From positions 28,698-92,697 of the forward strand of contig NMRA01000509.1 of NCBI GenBank assembly GCA_002633005.1: 64,000 bases of DNA. Reading direction: 5' to 3'. Below are positions 57,770 to 64,000 of this stretch, one piece after another (the stretch's first letter is position 1; each line of letters begins with the position of its first letter). The stretch is from Phoronis australis. Lineage: Eukaryota; Phoronida; Phoronidae. The position numbers and the translations under genes were made by a program. The notes below the pieces were generated by a model. The model was not told the DNA's origin. It ran no database searches and was given only the letters and a program-made list of their open reading frames with translations.

Positions 57770-59376
57770 TTTCAACCTTAAACAGTGGCAACAGGTTTTA
57801 GTGGTACAGAAGATTGAGCACTTGCATTTCTTGTTAAGAAAAGAAGTGTTAGGGTTAGCTAAGCGTGCAGCTTCCCTCAGTGTCACTGTCTTGTCCATAT
57901 TTGGATTTATTTCTCCATGCCCTTACTGTGCCAAGTCACCTGCCCGGAAGCATCCTTTGACAATACCAAATGGAGAAACCAACCCATATCGGACATCGAC
58001 ATTATCACTGGCCTTGTAGATCTTGGCTGGAAGACGCCTCATTTCACAAGTTGTCCTGTCAGCCTTTGGGATTCCAAAAGTCACGTTGTCTCCTACACGG
58101 AATTCGCAGATGTTGTTACTGAACTCCTTCTTGTACCTATCTTTCATCCTTGCCGCATTCCTCACAGTTGCAACATGAGCTTCACACCTTACTTGTGCTC
58201 TCGTAGGCGACAAGGATTCAGGTGGAGTTGTTGTGCCACAATCTGCATCCGCCACACCTGAAATTAACTGAGAAGTACTACCATTATAAATTATTACTAT
58301 CACTGTTACTGTTACTATTAAGAGACCTAGGAGTTGAAGTGGATGACTGCTCAGGGGAGCTAGTGGTTGAGGTGTTGGTGTTAGCACCCGGACTGCCAGC
58401 AGGGTGTTTACGTTCGGCTGGTGAAGTAGGAGTAGAGCAGATGTCCGGTGTCTCGCTTTTGGTGAGAGTTGTCGATGATGTAGCAGGTTCATCAGTCAGG
58501 TCTGGTAACTCAGTGTCAGTATGGCAAGAATTGTCAGTAGGGTTATGAAGAATGGAACAGGGTTTTTGTTCTTCTTACCATACATGTACATTACCTCGAA
58601 AGGTGACTTTTTCGTAGTCTCACAAACCTGATTGTTCATGGCATACATCACTCGACCAAGCCACGACGCCCATGAGAATGGTGCTGCGCCATGTTCTGCC
58701 ATCACCTTAGCAAGCTTTTGCCCTACGGTTTTGTTCCCCACTTCAACACAACCTTGCGACTGCGAATCGGGCATGGCCGCCCATTCACAAAGGTGGTGTC
58801 GCCCCACTGCTGTGTTAGGTCCTTCAGCAACGCATTCTTGAATTCCCTTCCATTGTCAGAATGTATCACTGTCGGAAGACTAAGGTACGAGAACACCCTT
58901 TCCTCAAGCATCCTGGCAACTTCATGTGCAGTCTTAGACTCTAAAGGAAATAGAATATGAAATTTAGAAAAGTAGTCAACAACATGGCAGATGAAATTGT
59001 ACTTGCCGTCAGGACCATGCTACATGTCAATTAGGTCAACTTGCATGCGGGACCACAGGCTGTTCTCCACGATAGGCCGTAAAGGTGGACGGCAGGACTG
59101 AGGTTCACTCTTTTCACAAGTGGGGCATGTTCTGCAGAATTCTTCGATGAACGTGCGCGGCACACCCGTGAAGTCCCTATCCGTGAGCTCTTTTACCTTC
59201 TTGTAGCCAGCATGAAGGAACTGCTCATGCACTCTTTTAACGGCGTCGTAGATCTTTGAGGTTGGAACGAGAACCCTGTAGTTGGCCAAGTTGCCGACAT
59301 CTTGACATCCTATAAAAGAACAGTGGAAATATGTAATATACATACGCATGCACAAGGTGATGCAAAATATGTACAC
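57770..59376 (-). pseudogene. Ginger/KRBA2-like integrase-type transposase relic
   Basis: On the minus strand an acceptor-like TTTTATAG is followed by a HHCC zinc-binding domain (VHEQFLHAGYKKVKELTD ... FCRTCPTCE). An integrase core follows: first Asp in QVDLIDM (about 59030), second Asp in VIHSDNGREF (about 58856) and Glu in GCVEVGN (about 58743). Then come W-rich sequence typical of the family (FSWASWLGRVMYAMNNQ), a Ser/Thr/Pro linker and EFRVGDNVTFGIPK. A Cys-rich end closes it (REAARLANPN, then CKCSIFCTTKTCCHC). The terminal Cys-rich module and overall layout fit Ginger DNA transposons and their host-derived relative KRBA2 better than a Gypsy element, and no reverse transcriptase is seen nearby. 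Stops after VDLIDM and before the Cys-rich end, plus frameshifts, inactivate it. Terminal repeats were not located. Confidence 0.7.
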
Positions 59377-59399
59377 GCACTAAAATGGAAAGGCCTTGA

Positions 59400-60196
59400 G
59401 GTCTGAAAAACATATTTGCCTAATTTCAACTTAGACGATACAGAGATAAGCGTAAAGGCTAAGACTTGCCAATAGACAAATTTGGACCAATTTCAGGCGG
59501 CTAACTTAAACGAAAAAAATCACTGTTGGCAACAGTCCCATCTAAATTCAGTCCATGACCTCTTATACCAGTCTGCTGCCACCAACGACAAGTGATTTGT
59601 TGTTAATTTAGAAAAAGGTATCATTTTTGTGAGTTCACGATGATATGCACATGCACTGCACATTGTCTAAATTTTCAAAGTGTAGTATAAATGGGACCTG
59701 TTTGAATTTTTAAGCTTGAACTCATATGCAATGCAAGTATATACAGTCAGGTAACCTATTTTAGTTCCATTCTCAATGGTTGCAAGCACTCATTGCCAAA
59801 TTTCATTGAGATTGCACATGCATCATGCATGTGGTTTAGCAGATACAACAGTAAATACCGGTAACAGACAGACAGGATGACATTATACCCACACATGTGT
59901 TTGTGCAGAAAAATGGAATATGAATGAGACAACCTGATAAAAGAATTAGAATGAAAGGCAAAACCCTGTAACTAAAGTTATAACTTTAAGATATACTGCA
60001 AAAGCATGATCTGAAGAACATTAAGTTGTTTTGAAGAACTTATGAGCTGAATGAGCTGCCACTTCTTTCAGTTCTTGAAATCAACTCCAATTTAAAAAAA
60101 AAAAATGTGTTTTCAGAAGGCATATATTCAAGGAAGGTGTAAAATTCTCTAGTTTAGGATACTTAAATTGTATGCCGAAGAACACCATAAACTGTA
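59400..60196. other. Non-coding stretch, no gene recognised
   Basis: Probably the 5' part or flank of the Ginger-like relic; I could not identify further coding sequence of it here. Holds an A run near 60096. Confidence 0.4.
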
Positions 60197-60200
60197 TTAA

Positions 60201-63200
60201 GAGGCAGTCCATATAAAAACCAGTAGATTTTCAAAAATCAGTCTATACGTCAAAATTTAAAACAACTTCATTTTTTTGTACATGGGTAGGTATCCTAACA
60301 AAAACCCAAATGCCAAATTTTGTGCACTCAATGACCCCTAATTTTGCCGCTAGAGCATGATAACACAAATTGGCAAAATTGGACATATTAGCCGTCTCAA
60401 AAATCGCACGTTTTCAGCAACAAAAATTAGTGTGTTACAAAATAGTTCAAAAGCTACATTTTGGTGGCTGAAATAACCACCGTATACTGTGGATAATTCT
60501 GTGCCATTTATTAAAATCTGACAGCTTTGTGCTGGACAGGGGAGATAATCCACAGACCACTTTTGGGGCTAATTTTAGTGGCCATTTTGTGACCTTCTTA
60601 CAGCCATAAAACACCTTGTAGCCTTATGTGACGTTTTGAACATACAGTTAAAGAGTTAGTCTTGATGACTGAGCAATAAAAAATCTTGCCTCAACTTTGC
60701 ACTTTAGTGAAAATTGTCTTGCAAAACTGTCTATTTTCATAGTTTGGAAATGACGAGCAGAGTTTACAGACCATTTGAACACTAGAACTTTTAGGCAAGA
60801 AGTCTGCTTTAAATATTTATAGAAACCAAGTCTAAACTCTTTCAAATGAAAACGAGATGTTTTCCGGGTTTATTACGCGGCTAGTATCAAAACTGAGCCC
60901 GATGACCTTTGCCCACTGAGAAAGTCAGTTGCGGTTAAGCTTGAGGATATATAAAAAATGTACGTGTAACCCTCTTGTATTCTTTCATTTGTTTTACATT
61001 ATCAGGTTAATTTAAACACTTTGTAGAACTTTTAAATGGAAATAAATGCCTTTAAGATTAAACGAGTAAGAATTGATAATTGTAATGACTGGTTTTGAGA
61101 GAAGCAAGTGCATTTTAAAAAGACAAAATGACTGACGATGTCGATGGGCCTTCATGTTCCTTTAGAGTTCATTCTGCAAAAAATCCGATCACAAAAGCCT
61201 TGTGCCTCAGTGAGTTATGTCAAAGACACCACTGAACATTTGAGATACAGGAAACTACCTCACAAAGCAAGGCCTGTGCCAGAGTACGGACTCGTACTTC
61301 CCAGAGTCGGTGAATTTCTGACTGAACAGGACCAGTCATGGAAGAGTGAGGTAATGCTGGATGTTACCACTCTGCTCCTCTCCTCCTGAACGTAGCAGCC
61401 TTGACAAATTCTACCGGCATTTCTGTTTCGAGATATGATTTTAGTGAAAGTCAGAATGGAAAGGATCTCTCTGATCGCAAGATCGCTCCACTCAAACAAC
61501 AAGCAAAGTACTTTGTAGCCGAAGGTAACAATATCATAAACTTTCTGGATTTGAAAGAAGCATCACTTTCCAGTGGTCGTGTGAAGAGATGTTATGTGTA
61601 TGCATGTTCAGTCAATGTAACAAAGTCTTTTCCAAAATACTCAGTTCCTGGTATAAGCACATTCCCAAATTCCCACAATTCCACCAAAGTAATTCGCGTG
61701 TGGAAATCATTCCATGTAGGTGACGGTAAGTTCTTACAAATACTGACAAAATGGGAAAACTATTTCTCTAAAATACACTAACATCTCTGGAATGGCGGAT
61801 TTTCAACACCATGAGTTAAGGTTGGCATTGTATCTAGTGAAGAGCCTCAACAAAAGTTCCCTTGTACCCAGCAAGGTTACTCAAAATTTTTGCTACAGAC
61901 GCAGAACTAGGTCAGCATTTGGATGTGGGTAACCACACACATTTACAGAGGGAAACCACGTATGACCACATCGCACGACAGTGGTCAGAAATGCTTTCAG
62001 ATACAAGAACCGGAGTGTCATTTGAGGCAGCCTCAGAGTACTATTTGGATGAGACGAATCCTGAAGCAATAGGTTAGGCATTGAAAAAAGGTAAAAGGTC
62101 AACAAGATTTTCAGCAACGGTTAAGAACATCCTGACGAACATATTCGATGAAGGAGATAAGTCAGGTAAAAACGTTCACCCTCGGAAGTGCCAAAATGGA
62201 GAAAACATTACGAGAAAGTGTTTACCTGTGCTGTTAAGTGAATCGCAGATTGGTGGATTTTTTCCAAGTTGCAGCAATGTTCATGACGATGCTATTTCTG
62301 CTGAAGATGCTGTTATGTCGTCACATTTACTGAATGAAGTGGTAAATGAGCTCAACGTTTAGCCTAGTTTTGTAGCATACCAGTCAAAGATGTGTGATAT
62401 ATGAAGTCGAGACCGTTACTTCTGTTTACTTGATGTCTGTCATGAATGAGTCATTAATAAAATTGTCTCTCGAGAAATATTTTTTATCGACTGTGAATGT
62501 GTACCTTTTATACCACTGATGATCACACTGGCAGAAATGTTCAGCGTTAGGGTGCCCGGTGTGTGGGGGGTGGAACACCAGGTTTCTGGCGACTGGTGGC
62601 GACTAAAATTTCTAGCAACCAGCAGCGACATTACAATATGAACCCAAAGTTACAATGACTATTTGCACTGAACACTAGGGGGCCATATCCACCTTGGGTG
62701 CCTTGCTTTGCCTGTGGCACGAAAAAGGTAGATCGAAAACAAGGCAGGGGTGCGTTCAGTAACACTAGAACCTCTCTAAAATTTATCCAAAACCACGTGT
62801 TCTCATTTAGAATGCAGAGCAATATCTCGCGAAGTTTTGAATTATAGCAAGGTCCTCGTGTTACTGCTCTTATTCTAGATGCGTCTTCAGTCTCCACGTA
62901 AACAAAAGCAGCGCCGTCTATCATTTAGAAGCACGCATGCCTGTTGATTTACGTACATATTTGTTGTAATAAGCAATAATCATCAATGCCGTTCTCAGAG
63001 AATGGTAATTAATAATGCTGTCTGCCTTTTCTCCAAAATACAAGGTTTTTATGTCGTGTTTCGCAAGCTAATTATATGTTCCAAGAGCCCCCTATTGGCA
63101 GCAGAGGCAATTGAGAACATACAAAAGGACGAAGTGCAGTTCGTGTAATGCTTCGCACACAAAAACTACATTAGAGGCAAGATTTTTTATTTTAGATTAT

Positions 63201-63657
63201 GAACAGGTTAGGAATGACTGAACAAATTATTATAAAGTCAATTTCAGGAAAGGTGCGTTATGGCTGCTACAGAGTGCCAAATTTGGCCAAAAATGGCTTT
63301 AGTGAAAACCTGAAAAAAAGCCAGTTTTGCGTCACAAATTCAAAACGTACAAATTTAAAAATGGATTGTGAAAGTTATGCCATTAAATTATTCAGCCATA
63401 GCCCTTTCAATTTGTATTATTCATGTGTTTTTACCTCACCACACACGCTAGTAAAATGCATTCAAACATGCCTACTTCGACGCCCAATTTTGTTGCAAAA
63501 TGGAGGTACAGGTCATAAAAAGATAAATAATGAATGAAAATTCTTAAAAAGTGAGGCTTTTCTACATCTCAACAAACCAAACTCATGTGCTAAGTTTCAA
63601 AAAAATCGGTGATTTTCGGTATAGACTCTACCTGTTGGTTTTTATATGGAGTCACTC
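60201..63657. mobile_element. 3.46-kb TTAA-target element carrying an unnamed gene
   Basis: The ends GAGGCAGTCCATATAAAAAC (60201) and, reverse-complemented from 63657, GAGTGACTCCATATAAAAAC are inverted repeats. Each abuts TTAA (60197-60200 and 63658-63661). TTAA duplications are typical of piggyBac and Kolobok. The visible TIR is about 22 bp with a few mismatches, so it is short compared with the other TTAA element here. The only coding content is the frameshifted gene at 61128-62362. Neither a piggyBac DDD nor a THAP domain was recognised. Confidence 0.65.
61128..62362 (+). pseudogene. Frameshifted gene of an unnamed multicopy family
   Basis: Pieces in three frames run in order. First comes a conserved-looking block with LPRVGEFLTEQDQSWKSE (about 61295-61350). 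Next is YDFSESQNGKDLSDRKIAPL followed by an Ala/Glu helix (61430-61530), then VWKSFHVGDGKF (about 61700-61735). After that are HIARQWSEML (about 61966-61996) and ALKKGKRSTRFSATVKNILT (about 62078-62138). The last piece is LLSESQIGGFFPSCS (about 62233-62277). From memory this order of motifs recurs in many uncharacterised cnidarian and other invertebrate proteins; I know no assigned function. At least two frameshifts and a TAG at 62075 break it. Its place inside a TTAA-flanked element suggests the family is transposon-borne. A polyadenylation-like AATAAA lies near 62456. Confidence 0.5.
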
Positions 63658-63661
63658 TTAA

Positions 63662-63975
63662 ATTGTTAGGCAATGTACAGAGGTGAGATACTGCTGTATT
63701 GGGTAGAGTTAAGAAGCTGTCTTCCAAAAAAAATTGCCAAAATCACCTGTGCTCATTTAAAATGTATGGCATTGTCTCCTGTACTCTCCCAAAGTCATGG
63801 TTTTTAGCAAGATCACAGTCATTGGTCATAGATTTACTAAACTCTAGCTACAGTAAATTTGAATCATCCAACAATGTAAAAAAGAATGAAAGTTTGTGAA
63901 AAGGAAGGTTTGGAGCAGCTGGACACAACAAGAAATCTATAAAACTAGAACAGCATGAACAGGGTGTATAAGGCT
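63662..63975. other. Non-coding right flank
   Basis: Short frames only; nothing recognised between the TTAA element and the MITE end at 63976. Confidence 0.4.
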
Positions 63976-64000
63976 CAGTGGCGGATCTACGGGGGGGGGG
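63976..64000 (+). mobile_element. GGCGGAT-ended MITE, copy D (cut by window end)
   Basis: CAGTGGCGGATCTAC followed by a G run to the last base. Same left terminus as copies A and B. Confidence 0.6.

Overview
The window reads as a gene-poor, transposon-rich stretch of a metazoan nuclear genome. It has spliced genes with phase-1 introns, TTAA and TTA target-site elements, MITEs, microsatellites and assembly gaps, and no bacterial gene layout. The gene content (single-domain C-type lectins in tandem, a CARD-LRR protein) and element types (pogo, Ginger, THAP-bearing TTAA elements) fit a marine invertebrate. A deuterostome such as amphioxus is my best guess, but the sequence alone does not fix the species.

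Host genes. (1) A two-exon CARD plus ribonuclease-inhibitor-type LRR gene on the + strand. A short first exon (19349-19439) sits behind a TATA box, a 6.2-kb intron follows, and a large last exon (25641-27976) encodes almost the whole predicted 808-aa protein. (2) Two tandem C-type lectin genes on the - strand (30683-35495 and 44395-51089). Each has three exons of matching phase: signal peptide plus neck, first half of the CTLD, second half of the CTLD. The copies come from a segmental duplication (about 30112-35730 and 43796-51330) and have since taken different transposon insertions in their introns.

Mobile DNA. Between and beyond the lectins lie a decayed pogo-like transposase followed by OTU and PHD-like domains (36962-40281), interrupted by a MITE and an assembly gap. 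A 1.68-kb TTAA-flanked element (41433-43111) has 158-bp inverted repeats and carries a P2X7-C-terminus-like ORF convergent with a broken THAP gene. A 4.0-kb inverted-repeat element (46776-50795) sits inside intron 1 of the second lectin and holds remnants of a TGCD-motif protein. A Ginger/KRBA2-like integrase relic lies at 57770-59376 (-). A 3.46-kb TTAA-flanked element (60201-63657) carries a frameshifted gene of an unnamed multicopy family. Smaller families include GGCGGAT-ended MITEs that break the assembly at G runs, TCGAG-rich foldback elements, a GGTGGTGCACCACC repeat, and short perfect hairpins.

The first 19 kb, the 6.2-kb CARD-LRR intron and several stretches after 51 kb have no gene I can recognise, only scattered repeats and a few weak exon candidates. 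No rRNA, intact tRNA or CRISPR was seen. There are two long N runs (37942-38445, 53313-53541) and four single-N joins (6978, 23710, 29726, 36343).
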